Shown here piece after piece: positions 52,826 to 62,113 of a stretch of DNA of 64,000 nucleotides. Made by a program: the position numbers and the translations under genes. Source of the DNA: Bin55 sp965203735 (GTDB taxonomy: Bacteria > Pseudomonadota > Gammaproteobacteria > Pseudomonadales > Azotimanducaceae); NCBI GenBank assembly GCA_965203735.1, contig OZ241909.1, forward strand, positions 3,224,001-3,288,000. Direction: 5' to 3'. Under the pieces are notes generated by a model that did no database searches, had not been told where the DNA came from, and saw nothing but the letters and a program-made list of their open reading frames with translations. Position 1 is the first letter of the stretch. Each line of letters starts with the position of its first letter.

Positions 52826-54084
52826 GGTAGGATGTACTTGGGTAGCCGCTTCTCCACAAGTCTGCGTGCAAGTTCGGCATAGGACGGAAGTCCATCTTTG
52901 TACGGTGGATATGCTTCGCCCTGAATGAGGGGTTCAAGGTAGCGTCGTGCTCTCGCAGTAATTCCGAATCCGTTCTTGGTGATAAATGATCGCGGAACCT
53001 TACGCTCCTGATTTGCCACCTTGTCGATCGAAGTCGTGCGGGTTATCCATTGATATGGAGAATCTGAATTACGCTTGATTACAACCATGACCCCGGACTC
53101 CCCTTCAACAGCTGAATTTACTGCTGCCTCTCCCACAGCGTACGCCTGTTCGAGGTCAGTTTTTGAGGCTATGTGACGTGCCGATCTCTGCAAGTAGTCG
53201 GCTATAGCAAAGTGATATTTGTATCCGAGTTTGTCCGCAACCATTGTGGACAGAGCCGCTCCAACACCGCCCAATTGGACGTGCCCAAAAGCATCTTTCG
53301 TTCCCGCATCGGAAAGAAACTCACCATCTGCATAGCGCGAACCTTCCGATGCAACAACTACACAGTAGCCAAGTGACTTCACCGTCCTATCCACTTTATC
53401 CAAGAACATCTCGAGATTAAAAGGTATTTCTGGAAAAAGAATGATGTGAGGCGGGTCTCTAGGAACTCTTCCCGCAAGACCTCCCGCAGCCGCTATCCAT
53501 CCGGCATGACGACCCATGACCTCGAGAATGAACACCTTGGTGGACGTTTCGCACATGGACTTCACATCGAGTGCAGCTTCACGAGTTGAAACCGCAACAT
53601 ATTTCGCTACAGACCCAAATCCCGGACAAGTGTCTGTTTGGCTAAGGTCGTTGTCGACCGTCTTGGGAATCCCTATGCACTGAATGGGATATGCAAACTT
53701 TTGGCTCAGAGACGAAATCTTCTTGCAGGTATCCTGAGAGTCACCGCCGCCGTTGTAGAACACATACCCAATGTCGTGGGCCCTGAACACTTCAAACAGT
53801 CTTTGTGCGACCGGGTCGCCGATGTCGTCCGAACCGATCTTGAATCGGCACGAGCCGAATGCGCCTCCTGGTGTGTGTTTGAGTGCATTAATCGCAGTTT
53901 TGGACTCCGCTCCCGTGTCGAACATCTCCTCGCGCAAAATTCCAACAATTCCATCCTTGGCCGCGTATACGTTCTTGATTACACGAGGATGTTTACCCGC
54001 CGTCCGAATTACGGCACTCGCAGTCGCATTAATGACTGAAGTAACTCCACCCGACTGAGCGTATACAGCATTTCTTGGCGTCAC
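52822..54084 (-). CDS. pfp: Pyrophosphate-dependent 6-phosphofructokinase
   Basis: The 420-residue protein has the phosphofructokinase motifs with the PPi-specific residues: YNGGGDSQDT (Asp instead of the Gly used for ATP) and GIPKTVDNDL with Lys at the second selectivity site, then MGRHAGWIAA and EGSRYAD. It makes fructose 1,6-bisphosphate reversibly from PPi. The gene converges with the membrane pyrophosphatase, and both use PPi, so together they set the PPi balance. In some methanotrophs these two genes are cotranscribed; here they are only adjacent. Confidence 0.92.
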   Translation of the reverse strand: MTPRNAVYAQSGGVTSVINATASAVIRTAGKHPRVIKNVYAAKDGIVGILREEMFDTGAESKTAINALKHTPGGAFGSCRFKIGSDDIGDPVAQRLFEVFRAHDIGYVFYNGGGDSQDTCKKISSLSQKFAYPIQCIGIPKTVDNDLSQTDTCPGFGSVAKYVAVSTREAALDVKSMCETSTKVFILEVMGRHAGWIAAAGGLAGRVPRDPPHIILFPEIPFNLEMFLDKVDRTVKSLGYCVVVASEGSRYADGEFLSDAGTKDAFGHVQLGGVGAALSTMVADKLGYKYHFAIADYLQRSARHIASKTDLEQAYAVGEAAVNSAVEGESGVMVVIKRNSDSPYQWITRTTSIDKVANQERKVPRSFITKNGFGITARARRYLEPLIQGEAYPPYKDGLPSYAELARRLVEKRLPKYILP

Positions 54085-54265
54085 TGCAAGAGGTTCCTCA
54101 ATTACTTAGTGCAACGTGCATCATACGTCAGCAGTTAACAGGGACAAGCCAAGGAATCGTGTAGACCGCCTTTTCCTTTATTCGAGAACAACGAGCTCTT
54201 TGCACGTGAACACAGCCTACTAACGAAAACATCGTTCTCTTCGGGTTGTATGAGAAAATCTTGAA

Positions 54266-54781
54266 ATGATCAATGCCTTCGCACAATTTTGGAACATTTG
54301 CATTTTTCGGGGTAGTCCAGTCCATGTTCCCTCCGACAACAATGCGCTAGTCGTCCTAGTGCTAATCATTGTCGGGTTCTCTGTTCTCGAAGCCTTAGTG
54401 CTCGGAGCGGGGAATGTATGGACATTTTTTGCGGCATCCATGATTGTCACGGTCATTGTGCTATCCGCAATATTCTTTGCCTTACACCTAAGGGGGTTCG
54501 CAGCCCGTTTTCGAAAGACCTTCGCGGCATACCTAGGTACGCTCGCAATCACAAATGCCTTGACCATGATTGTTGTTTGGTTGTCCGCCAACAACGAAAT
54601 TTCGGGATTTCTCATTGCGGCGTTCACACTCTGGCGTTTTGCAGTCATCGGATTCATCCTCAAGCACTCAATGGAGATTTCAGTGATTGCAGGTGCGCTT
54701 ATTGCTTTTGGGTGCTTCATATTCGCATCGCTCGTGGTGATAGCACTCTTCCCAGCGGCACTCGCACCCGTACCCTCGTAG
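54266..54781 (+). CDS. Uncharacterised inner-membrane protein
   Basis: The 171-residue protein has about five hydrophobic segments (NALVVLVLIIVGFSVLEALV; VWTFFAASMIVTVIVLSAIF; LGTLAITNALTMIVVWL; ISGFLIAAFTLWRFAVIGFI; VIAGALIAFGCFIFASLVVI). It resembles Yip1-like small membrane proteins but I cannot assign a family. It ends 25 nt before mpl, so may be cotranscribed. The 181 nt before it hold no gene. Confidence 0.65.
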   Translation: MINAFAQFWNICIFRGSPVHVPSDNNALVVLVLIIVGFSVLEALVLGAGNVWTFFAASMIVTVIVLSAIFFALHLRGFAARFRKTFAAYLGTLAITNALTMIVVWLSANNEISGFLIAAFTLWRFAVIGFILKHSMEISVIAGALIAFGCFIFASLVVIALFPAALAPVPS

Positions 54782-54806
54782 GGACCACAAGACAGAGGCG
54801 CTTGTC

Positions 54807-56222
54807 TTGACTCGACATTCCGCTGAATCACCCCGTGTGTACTTCTTGGGCATTGGTGGGACGCTCATGGGTAACTTGGCTATTCTTGCGAAGCAAGCGG
54901 GGTATGTAGTTGGTGGATTCGACAGCAAGATTTATCCGCCAATGAGCGACCAGCTCGCGGCTGCTGACATTAATGCGTACGATCACTTTGATCCCACCCA
55001 TCTCGAACCCCCTCCGGAAGCAGTTGTTGTTGGAAACGCTTCAATGCCTCGGGGCAATCCAGCATTGGAGTACACGCTCAACAAAGGACTCAATTACCAA
55101 TCAGGTGCAGAGTGGCTGGCCGACACAATTTTGCGGGATCGACACGTTGTTGCAGTTTCGGGTACGCATGGAAAAACTACGACCACCGCAATGGTCGCCT
55201 GGATTCTCCATTGCTCAGGAAACAATCCGGGCTACCTCATTGGTGGTGCATCAAGAAATTTCGATCACTCTGCAGCCCTAGGCTCACCTCCATTTTTTGT
55301 CGTAGAAGCCGATGAGTACGACACTTCGTACTTCGATCGACGCTCCAAGTTCAGGCACTATCGACCCAAGACATTGGTAATTGGAAACCTTGAATTCGAT
55401 CACGCTGACATCTTCAAAGACCTTGACGAGATCAAGTACCAGTTCCACCACTTAATTCGTGAGATTCCGTCCAACGGAAGCATCATCGTTCCGTCGAACC
55501 ACACGGAGATTGAGTCGCTGCTCGATAAAGGTTGTTGGAGCCCCATAGAGCGATTCACGCTAGAACTCAATGCTGAGAAAACGAAAACTGAAAGCACAAA
55601 GACGATGTATTCGGCATCGAATATTGCAAACGACGGTACATCGTTCGACGTCATGAAAGAAGGAATGCTCATAGGCTCAGTACGATGGTCTCAGTTTGGC
55701 TTGCACAATGTAGCCAACGCAATGGCCGCCATTCTTGCCGCAAATCATTGCGGTATCGATCCAAAGGACTCCTCTCAGTACCTTGCCGACTTCCGAGGTG
55801 TCAAACGTCGCATGGAAGTGATCGCACAGGCCGGCACAACCACTGTCTACAGCGACTTTGCTCACCATCCCACTGCAATTCAAGGAACCCTCGACGCACT
55901 TAGGCAACATGTGGGTGGGGACCGTATTCTCGCCGTCATCGAACCAAGAACACACACCATGTCACTGGGTATGCACCGCGAGAGGTTGAAGTCTTGTTGC
56001 TCGTCAGCCGATGAGGTCGTCTGGTATCGGCCCAAATCGATAAAGTGGGACTTGGACAAATTGGCTCGTGATTGCATCGCTCCGTCCAGCGTTCATTCGA
56101 GAATTGAGGATGTTGTTGACATCATTTGCAAGCCAACAAAGAACCGTACCCATGTTGTAATAATGAGCAATGGTGGGTTCGACGGAATATTTGCGCACGT
56201 GACTGGCAGAATGCAACGTTAG
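54807..56222 (+). CDS. mpl: UDP-N-acetylmuramate:L-alanyl-gamma-D-glutamyl-meso-diaminopimelate ligase
   Basis: The 471-residue Mur-ligase-family protein has an N-terminal Rossmann entry (VYFLGIGGTLMGNLA), the ATP P-loop SGTHGKTTTTAMVAW, EADEYDTSYFDRRSKF with LVIGNLEFDHADIF, and the C-terminal DFAHHPTAIQGTLDAL domain. These are Mpl-specific blocks. It reattaches recycled murein tripeptide to UDP-MurNAc. The start is TTG. Length is normal. Confidence 0.93.
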   Translation: MTRHSAESPRVYFLGIGGTLMGNLAILAKQAGYVVGGFDSKIYPPMSDQLAAADINAYDHFDPTHLEPPPEAVVVGNASMPRGNPALEYTLNKGLNYQSGAEWLADTILRDRHVVAVSGTHGKTTTTAMVAWILHCSGNNPGYLIGGASRNFDHSAALGSPPFFVVEADEYDTSYFDRRSKFRHYRPKTLVIGNLEFDHADIFKDLDEIKYQFHHLIREIPSNGSIIVPSNHTEIESLLDKGCWSPIERFTLELNAEKTKTESTKTMYSASNIANDGTSFDVMKEGMLIGSVRWSQFGLHNVANAMAAILAANHCGIDPKDSSQYLADFRGVKRRMEVIAQAGTTTVYSDFAHHPTAIQGTLDALRQHVGGDRILAVIEPRTHTMSLGMHRERLKSCCSSADEVVWYRPKSIKWDLDKLARDCIAPSSVHSRIEDVVDIICKPTKNRTHVVIMSNGGFDGIFAHVTGRMQR

Positions 56223-56274
56223 TAAACGCGTTCGTGTGCTATACCCCGCCTTAGTAACCAAATCGAGGTTCGAT

Positions 56275-57207
56275 ATGAAGCGCATCGCCTACGCACTTAT
56301 TCTTCTTACATCTGTAGCAGCTCTTGCCGAGGAGGACGATTGGTATCCGTCCAAGTACGGATCAGACGACACTCTAGGTGCCATCAACAACTTGTCGCCC
56401 GAAATCGTTGTTGAAGCGGCAAAGCTAGTTAAGCTGGGAAAGACTTATCCCCTAGGAGTCGTAACTGGTCGTGAAACTCCAGCGTACCCACCCAGGACCT
56501 TTTCCATCACCGTACTGCAGGGCGGAGATGGAACAGGAAAGCCCATTGGCGCGAATCGAGCTACCGGTAACGACGATCTGATGTTTACCTGGGTAGGTAT
56601 TGGAAGCCAAATCGACGGATTGGGACATATGGGCATCGACCACGTTTACTACAACGGATTGAAGGCCGAAGACATTGTTGCTCCCACAGGATTAAAGGAA
56701 TTATCGACCGATAGACTGCCACCAATCGTTTCTCGTGGAGTTCTGATCGACATGACGCGCTACTTTGAAACCGCCATGCTTGAAGAGGGTACTGCCTACA
56801 ACAGTAAGGAGATTGAAGAACAAGCAACAGATCAGGGGATCGAGATTAGAAAAGGAGATGTTGTGCTCTTCTATACGGGTTGGATCAACCTTACAGGTGT
56901 CGACAACGAGCGGCTAATGTCCGGAGCTCCAGGATTGGGCATGGATGGTGCCCAATATCTTGCTGACAAAGGTGTAGTTGCGATTGGCTCGGACACATGG
57001 GGACTAGAGGTTGTACCGGCGGAAAATCCTACAGAGGTCTTTCCCGTCCACCCCTATCTCTTAGCAAAGCAAGGTATCTATATTCTGGAGAACATGGACG
57101 TTCGCGATCTAGCCAAGGATGAAGGTTGGGAGTTTATGTTTGTATTGGGTCAACCTCGATTCGAGGGGTCCGTTCAAGCAGTCATCAATCCAGTCGCAAT
57201 TCGCTAA
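56275..57207 (+). CDS. Exported cyclase-family (kynurenine-formamidase-like) hydrolase
   Basis: ATG 56275 follows GAGG and begins a signal peptide (MKRIAYALILLTSVAALA), so it is preferred over the upstream frame start (56236). The mature part has the cyclase/KynB fold: GAINNLSPE, SQIDGLGHMGID (metal ligands of the HxGTHxDxPxH-type motif in altered form), GVLIDMTRYF and IGSDTWGLEVVP. Such enzymes hydrolyse amides or lactones; a periplasmic location is expected. A TRAP transporter starts 500 nt downstream, with apaG between, so its product or substrate may be taken up there. Confidence 0.82.
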   Translation: MKRIAYALILLTSVAALAEEDDWYPSKYGSDDTLGAINNLSPEIVVEAAKLVKLGKTYPLGVVTGRETPAYPPRTFSITVLQGGDGTGKPIGANRATGNDDLMFTWVGIGSQIDGLGHMGIDHVYYNGLKAEDIVAPTGLKELSTDRLPPIVSRGVLIDMTRYFETAMLEEGTAYNSKEIEEQATDQGIEIRKGDVVLFYTGWINLTGVDNERLMSGAPGLGMDGAQYLADKGVVAIGSDTWGLEVVPAENPTEVFPVHPYLLAKQGIYILENMDVRDLAKDEGWEFMFVLGQPRFEGSVQAVINPVAIR

Positions 57208-57299
57208 TACAGGCGAAATGGCATCTCTGCTGATTTAGTGTCGAGCTAGCGAATTCGTAAACTTAACCATCTGCGTCAACTAGGTACTCGTAAGGAAGA

Positions 57300-57680
57300 A
57301 TGGCAAAAGGTAGTCACATTGATGTCAGTGTCGAAACTCAGTTTCTGTGGCATGAATCGGACCCGTCTGATCTGAGGTATGTGTTCGCATACACAATCAC
57401 AATTGAGAACAGAGGATATTCCAAGTCTCGACTGTTGAATCGACATTGGTTGATCACCAACGGCGACGGTTATCAAGAGACGGTAGAAGGACCGGGAGTA
57501 ATTGGAAAAATGCCGACTCTCCGACCCGGCGACTGCTTTGAGTACACGAGCGGCACCATCCTCGAGACCTCTTTTGGAACTATGGAAGGTCACTACGAGT
57601 TCGAAGACGACCATGGACGAAGATTCAAGGTGCCAATCCCTGCATTCATACTCTCAGTTCCGGACGACGTTGAGAATTAG
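57300..57680 (+). CDS. apaG: ApaG domain protein
   Basis: The 126-residue protein matches ApaG along its length: VETQFLWHESDPSDLRYVFA, YTITIENRGY, LLNRHWLITNGDGY, VEGPGVIGKMPTLRPGDCF, EYTSGTILETSFGTMEGHYE. ApaG is a fibronectin-type beta-sandwich of uncertain function, linked to Co2+/Mg2+ effects. Usually it lies near ksgA and apaH; here it sits between a cyclase gene and a TRAP operon. Confidence 0.92.
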   Translation: MAKGSHIDVSVETQFLWHESDPSDLRYVFAYTITIENRGYSKSRLLNRHWLITNGDGYQETVEGPGVIGKMPTLRPGDCFEYTSGTILETSFGTMEGHYEFEDDHGRRFKVPIPAFILSVPDDVEN

Positions 57681-57707
57681 ATTCTTCAATCCAAAGGCAA
57701 AATCTCA

Positions 57708-58778
57708 ATGAAAGACAGCAGAAGGCCTGTGGCGCGTGTTGTATTTCAATTCCTCTTAATTGCTGCTCTCTTCGGCTGTAGCTTCGGGTCAACTCAGGAA
57801 GCTGAGCAAGCAGCAACTTTCGTTAAGGGTCCAAAGGTCAATTGGGATTTCTCGATATGGGGTGCTCCTCGTCCAGGCACGAAGACTATTGATTCGCTAG
57901 CCGAGCATGTCAAGAAGCATACAGACGGCAACTGGACAATCACAGTGCACTACGGAGAAGCACTGTCAAAGACTAGAGAAAATCTGGATGGAATCTCGAT
58001 AGGTGCTTTCGAATCCGCTTTAGTCTGCAACTTCTACCATCCTAGAAAAAACCCCGGTTTAATGGTTCTCTCGTTGCCGTTTCTACCTATCAAGAGCTGG
58101 GAGGATGGTCTCGCAGTACGCGAGGCCGTCTATGCGCACGATCAAATCAAGAAGGAAATGAAAAGGTGGGGAGCAATGATTTATAGCTCGACATACATAC
58201 CGAGCTACGAAATCATGGGTAAAGGAAAGCCGCCACTCACGCTTGAAGATTGGAAAGGTCTAAACGTCCGAGCAGGAGGTGGTTTGGGAGATCTTCTCAC
58301 CAAAATCGGTGCCGTTCCCACTAGTACGACAGCAACCGAGGTTTATACCGGCATCCAGTTAGGGACGATGGACGCCGCAGCGTTTCCGTTTACTTACGCT
58401 CACGTTTCCTATCGACTGCATGAAGTCTCGGATTGGTTCACAAGCAATATGTCTCCCGGAACAGCTGACTGTCCTCTCGTGTTTTCGATTTCCGCATATG
58501 AGAGACTACCTCAGCAATACAAGGACCTGCTCGACGAGGTCAAGGATTCCATCGCAGAAGATCAGCGGATCGCATACGAAGAGATCGACCGGGTGAACCT
58601 CCCCCTGCTCAAGGAAAACCTACAGGAAATTCGTTATACGGAAGAGGACCTCGAAGAGTTCAGAACGCAATACGCAACTTTGGTCATCGAAGACTGGATA
58701 CGAAAAAACGAACGTTCGTTTGATGCGCGTGGATTGGTCAAAACTGTGTTTTCTGCAGTTGGCCAAGAGTATCCCTAA
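57708..58778 (+). CDS. TRAP transporter solute-binding protein (DctP family)
   Basis: The 356-residue protein has a lipobox (LFGCS) at about residue 24, so it is likely a membrane-anchored lipoprotein. The DctP fold shows the conserved helix and Arg region LTLEDWKGLNVRAGG, followed by GAVPTSTTATEVYTGIQLGT and MDAAAFPFTYAHVSYRLHEV. It is expected to bind an organic acid. It is the first gene of a complete TRAP operon (15-nt then 19-nt gaps). Ligand is unknown. Confidence 0.9.
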   Translation: MKDSRRPVARVVFQFLLIAALFGCSFGSTQEAEQAATFVKGPKVNWDFSIWGAPRPGTKTIDSLAEHVKKHTDGNWTITVHYGEALSKTRENLDGISIGAFESALVCNFYHPRKNPGLMVLSLPFLPIKSWEDGLAVREAVYAHDQIKKEMKRWGAMIYSSTYIPSYEIMGKGKPPLTLEDWKGLNVRAGGGLGDLLTKIGAVPTSTTATEVYTGIQLGTMDAAAFPFTYAHVSYRLHEVSDWFTSNMSPGTADCPLVFSISAYERLPQQYKDLLDEVKDSIAEDQRIAYEEIDRVNLPLLKENLQEIRYTEEDLEEFRTQYATLVIEDWIRKNERSFDARGLVKTVFSAVGQEYP

Positions 58779-58792
58779 CTCCTAGACTTGCT

Positions 58793-59413
58793 ATGTCGCC
58801 TCCCGAGCTTGTTCGCCAAGACCGGTGGGGTCGTGTTCTGCAGATCCTTGATTCAGTTCTAGGAAGGGTCGAAAACGCGACCAATCTTGTAGCCGGGATT
58901 CTTGTATTTGGTTTGATGCTGCTAGGCGTTGCCCAAGTTGTCGCTCGGAACCTCTTCTCCGCTCCAATTTTTGGCTATATCGATATCGTCGAAGTCTTTA
59001 TGGTGGGCTTCACGATTCTTTCGATTGCATATGTTCAGAGATTGGGAGGGCACGTACGCATGGAGGTGCTTCTCTCCGCCCTGAAAGGCAGAAGCCTCTG
59101 GCTGTTCGAGTTAACCTCCTGCGCATTGACTTCGGCCATTGTTGCTGTGCTCATCCCAGGTTCGTATTCCCACTTCAGTCGCGCATTTGAATTTGGGGAC
59201 AGCACCATGGACGTGGAACTGGTTATCTGGCCCGCAAAGCTCGTCGTGCCCATAGCTCTGGCGTTATTGCTAATCAGACTGCTATTGCAGATGGCGGGAT
59301 ACGCCCGAATGTTGAAGAACCCATCGTTGCCCCGCGTAGCAATTCCTACCACCGGAAGTTCTGCCGATCGTGCGAAGGAAGAAATCGCAATGGTTCAAGA
59401 CACCGTGAAATAG
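58793..59413 (+). CDS. TRAP transporter small permease (DctQ family)
   Basis: The 206-residue protein has four membrane spans beginning with NLVAGILVFGLMLLGVAQVV and the DctQ block ARNLFSAPIFGYIDIVEVFM. LGGHVRMEVLLSAL follows. It forms the small subunit of the TRAP membrane complex with the next gene. It starts 15 nt after the binding-protein gene. Confidence 0.9.
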   Translation: MSPPELVRQDRWGRVLQILDSVLGRVENATNLVAGILVFGLMLLGVAQVVARNLFSAPIFGYIDIVEVFMVGFTILSIAYVQRLGGHVRMEVLLSALKGRSLWLFELTSCALTSAIVAVLIPGSYSHFSRAFEFGDSTMDVELVIWPAKLVVPIALALLLIRLLLQMAGYARMLKNPSLPRVAIPTTGSSADRAKEEIAMVQDTVK

Positions 59414-59431
59414 TGCTTTTGTGAGATCTCC

Positions 59432-60802
59432 GTGATAGGTGTAGACGAACTAACGATTGGAATTTTGGGAGTAGTACTCCTTATTCTCCTCGTGCTAGTC
59501 GGCATGCGCATCTATGCAGCAGCTGCACTAACTGGATTCGTTGGACTGGTTTGCTTGAGGGGCTGGGACGTTGCAGTTGCCATTGTCGGAACCATTCCCC
59601 ATTCCAAGACGGTGTTCTATTCACTATCGGTTCTTCCGCTATTCATCCTGATCGGATTCTTCGCATTTCATGCCGGATTGACTGCAAAGCTCTTTGAAAC
59701 TGCAAAACGTTGGGTGGGCTGGGCTCCTGGAGGTCTAGCTGTAGCCACTGTGTTCGCCAGTGCAGGCTTTGCTGCTGTGTCGGGCGCATCGACAGCTACT
59801 GCTGCTGTATTTTCAAGAGTCGCTGTTCCTCACATGTCGGAATTCGGTTACAAGCCAAGACTGACCGCGGGAGTCATCGCAGCGGGCGGCACACTGGCAT
59901 CGTTGATACCACCATCCGCGATCCTAGTCGTTTACGCGATCATCGTGGAGCAATCAGTTGGAAAGTTGCTCCTTGCTGGATTGGTACCAGGAGTCGTTTC
60001 GGTACTGATCTACGTGCTGCTAATCGTGACGATGTGCAAGGTTCAGCCGAGTCTAGGCAAATCCATCAAAGGCTTCTCTTGGCGTGAACGCTTTGAGAGC
60101 GTCCCAGGATCTCTGCCCATCATTCTGGTCGTGACAATCATCTTCGGGGCACTGTACACCGGAACTGCAACTCCCACAGAAGCCGGAGCCGTAGGTGCCG
60201 CGGTCATATTCGTTGTCTACGTGATCAGAGCTCTACGTGAACGATCTGTCCTCAAGTATGCCAAGAACTTTCGCATTGCTCTGATGGAAACCGCAAGGCT
60301 CTCGGTGATGATTTTCACACTCATTTGGGGCGTTTTTGTTTTTGTCCGCTTCCTGGGATACGCCCAACTACCCATGGCTTTCTCGGATTGGATCGTGACA
60401 CTGGATGTCGAACCGATTTTCATCATGATCTGCATCTTGCTTGCCTACGCGGTGCTTGGAATGTTTATGGATGCAATCGGTATGCTGATCTTGACGTTGC
60501 CAGTTGTGTTTCCCGCTGTTATCGCGCTCGGGTACGATCCCATTTGGTTTGGCGTGCTCGTTGTCAAGATGGCCGAGATCTGTCTTATCACCCCACCGAT
60601 TGGGTTGAATTGCTTCGTGGTCGCTGGAGTCTCGCAGGAATTGACCTCAAAGACAGGAGAGTCACTAGCCATACCACTTCAAGACGTTTTTCGTGGAATT
60701 GCACCTTTCTTTGTGGCTGATGTCGTGACGGTTGCTTTTTTGCTTCTGTTCCCCGATATCGTGATGTGGCTTCCCAACACAATGCAAGGTTCCCCCACGT
60801 GA
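59432..60802 (+). CDS. TRAP transporter large permease (DctM family)
   Basis: The 456-residue protein has about 12 membrane segments and DctM marks: PLFILIGFFAFHAGLTAKLF, VSGASTATAAVFSRVAVPHM, GTLASLIPPSAILVVYAII, ALYTGTATPTEAGAVGAA and TPPIGLNCFVVAGV. It carries the ion-coupled transport path. The start is GTG, 19 nt after dctQ. The region to the next gene (105 nt) has no gene. Confidence 0.92.
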   Translation: MIGVDELTIGILGVVLLILLVLVGMRIYAAAALTGFVGLVCLRGWDVAVAIVGTIPHSKTVFYSLSVLPLFILIGFFAFHAGLTAKLFETAKRWVGWAPGGLAVATVFASAGFAAVSGASTATAAVFSRVAVPHMSEFGYKPRLTAGVIAAGGTLASLIPPSAILVVYAIIVEQSVGKLLLAGLVPGVVSVLIYVLLIVTMCKVQPSLGKSIKGFSWRERFESVPGSLPIILVVTIIFGALYTGTATPTEAGAVGAAVIFVVYVIRALRERSVLKYAKNFRIALMETARLSVMIFTLIWGVFVFVRFLGYAQLPMAFSDWIVTLDVEPIFIMICILLAYAVLGMFMDAIGMLILTLPVVFPAVIALGYDPIWFGVLVVKMAEICLITPPIGLNCFVVAGVSQELTSKTGESLAIPLQDVFRGIAPFFVADVVTVAFLLLFPDIVMWLPNTMQGSPT

Positions 60803-60907
60803 TCTTGAATTTGAGGAGTTTGTCTAATTTGCTGGCATTTGAAATAGCATAATTGGTCGGGAGTTCGATCCGGTAGCATGGATTTTGGGTAGAAGGGAAG
60901 GTCTTTT

Positions 60908-62038
60908 GTGGCTGCGATAAATTCGCTCGACGAATTTGACGACATTCGTCCCTACACGGACGAAGAACTGCCTGAGCGTCTCGCGACGCTCGTGAGAGAT
61001 CCGGATCTTGTCCAAATGGCGTGCCGGATTCAGGCTCCCGTTCTATACCGCTTAATGCCCTTACCTGCCCGATGGATTGTGGGCTCGGCTTTGAGACGTC
61101 GTTCGCGAAGCATTGGAAACTTAAAGGATCTTCAGAGCTTTCTTGCCAGTTATGTCGAGCGGATGATCAGGTCAACCACGGATGGCTTTTCGCATTCTGG
61201 AGCTGAACACCTACCGAAGAATGAACCATGCCTTTACGTGTCCAACCATCGAGACATCGTCTTGGACTCGATTCTTGTGAACTATGCGCTTTGGCTGAAT
61301 GGAGTACCGCTAACTCAAAATGCTGTGGGAGACAACTTGCTTCAAGGCGGATTAGGCAATGAATTGATGCGCCTCAATCGATCTTTCACAGTTATTCGCG
61401 GGGCTGAAACGCGTCGAGCTCAGTACCACGCATTACTTAAGACATCAAGGTACATTCGGAGAACACTTGAGCATGGTGAATCCATCTGGATTGCGCAGCG
61501 TCAGGGTCGATCCAAGGATGGATTTGATCGTACCGATCCCGCAATTCTCAAGATGTTTCAGTTGGCCTACCGAAGTGACCAAATGAACTTCGAGGAGTGG
61601 TTGAGTCGGGTGAATGTTGTTCCAGTATCTCTTTCCTACGAGATAGATCCCTGTGCACCCATGAAAGCACATGAGCTCTTTGTGACGGAAGAGACCGGAA
61701 GCTATACGAAGGACTTGCGAGAGGACTTCCGTAGCATCGCACAGGGTATCAAGGGATTCAAGGGACGTGTTCATGTGTCATTCTCAACTCGGGTACAACC
61801 TCTTTACTCCACTGCTGACGAACTTGCTGCCCAGATTGACCAACAAATTTGCTCATGCAAGAAGATTTTTGAAACTTATCGCGAAGCGAATCGATTGCTT
61901 GAAACTAACAGCGAGCCATCTCTACTAGCGCCCGGTCGTATCAGGCAGGAGTTTGAACAACAGCTTTCCAACACGCCGGAAGAAGAGCGAAGTCACTTGC
62001 TAGTCCAATACGCAAATCAATTGGCGCAAGACAAGTAG
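60908..62038 (+). CDS. PlsC-like lysophospholipid acyltransferase family protein
   Basis: The 376-residue protein has an acyltransferase domain at about 90-260 with the catalytic motif SNHRDIVLDS (His and Asp separated by five residues rather than four), then FTVIRGAE and IWIAQRQGRSKDGFD, which resembles the substrate-binding FPEGTRS block. No clear membrane span was seen. It likely acylates a lipid, but the acceptor is unknown. The start is GTG 60908 after GAAGG. It is a stand-alone gene after the TRAP operon. Confidence 0.78.
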   Translation: MAAINSLDEFDDIRPYTDEELPERLATLVRDPDLVQMACRIQAPVLYRLMPLPARWIVGSALRRRSRSIGNLKDLQSFLASYVERMIRSTTDGFSHSGAEHLPKNEPCLYVSNHRDIVLDSILVNYALWLNGVPLTQNAVGDNLLQGGLGNELMRLNRSFTVIRGAETRRAQYHALLKTSRYIRRTLEHGESIWIAQRQGRSKDGFDRTDPAILKMFQLAYRSDQMNFEEWLSRVNVVPVSLSYEIDPCAPMKAHELFVTEETGSYTKDLREDFRSIAQGIKGFKGRVHVSFSTRVQPLYSTADELAAQIDQQICSCKKIFETYREANRLLETNSEPSLLAPGRIRQEFEQQLSNTPEEERSHLLVQYANQLAQDK

Positions 62039-62113
62039 ACGAACGTACAGCTATAGTTCGTTCCAACCGTAACTCCGAATGAGTGTTTTTTCCCGACTCC
62101 TGGCCAATGGCGA

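Noticed and set aside
54220..54831. Long minus-strand frame opposite the small membrane protein
   Set aside because: The plus strand encodes regular hydrophobic membrane segments; the minus frame is their mirror and has no domain.
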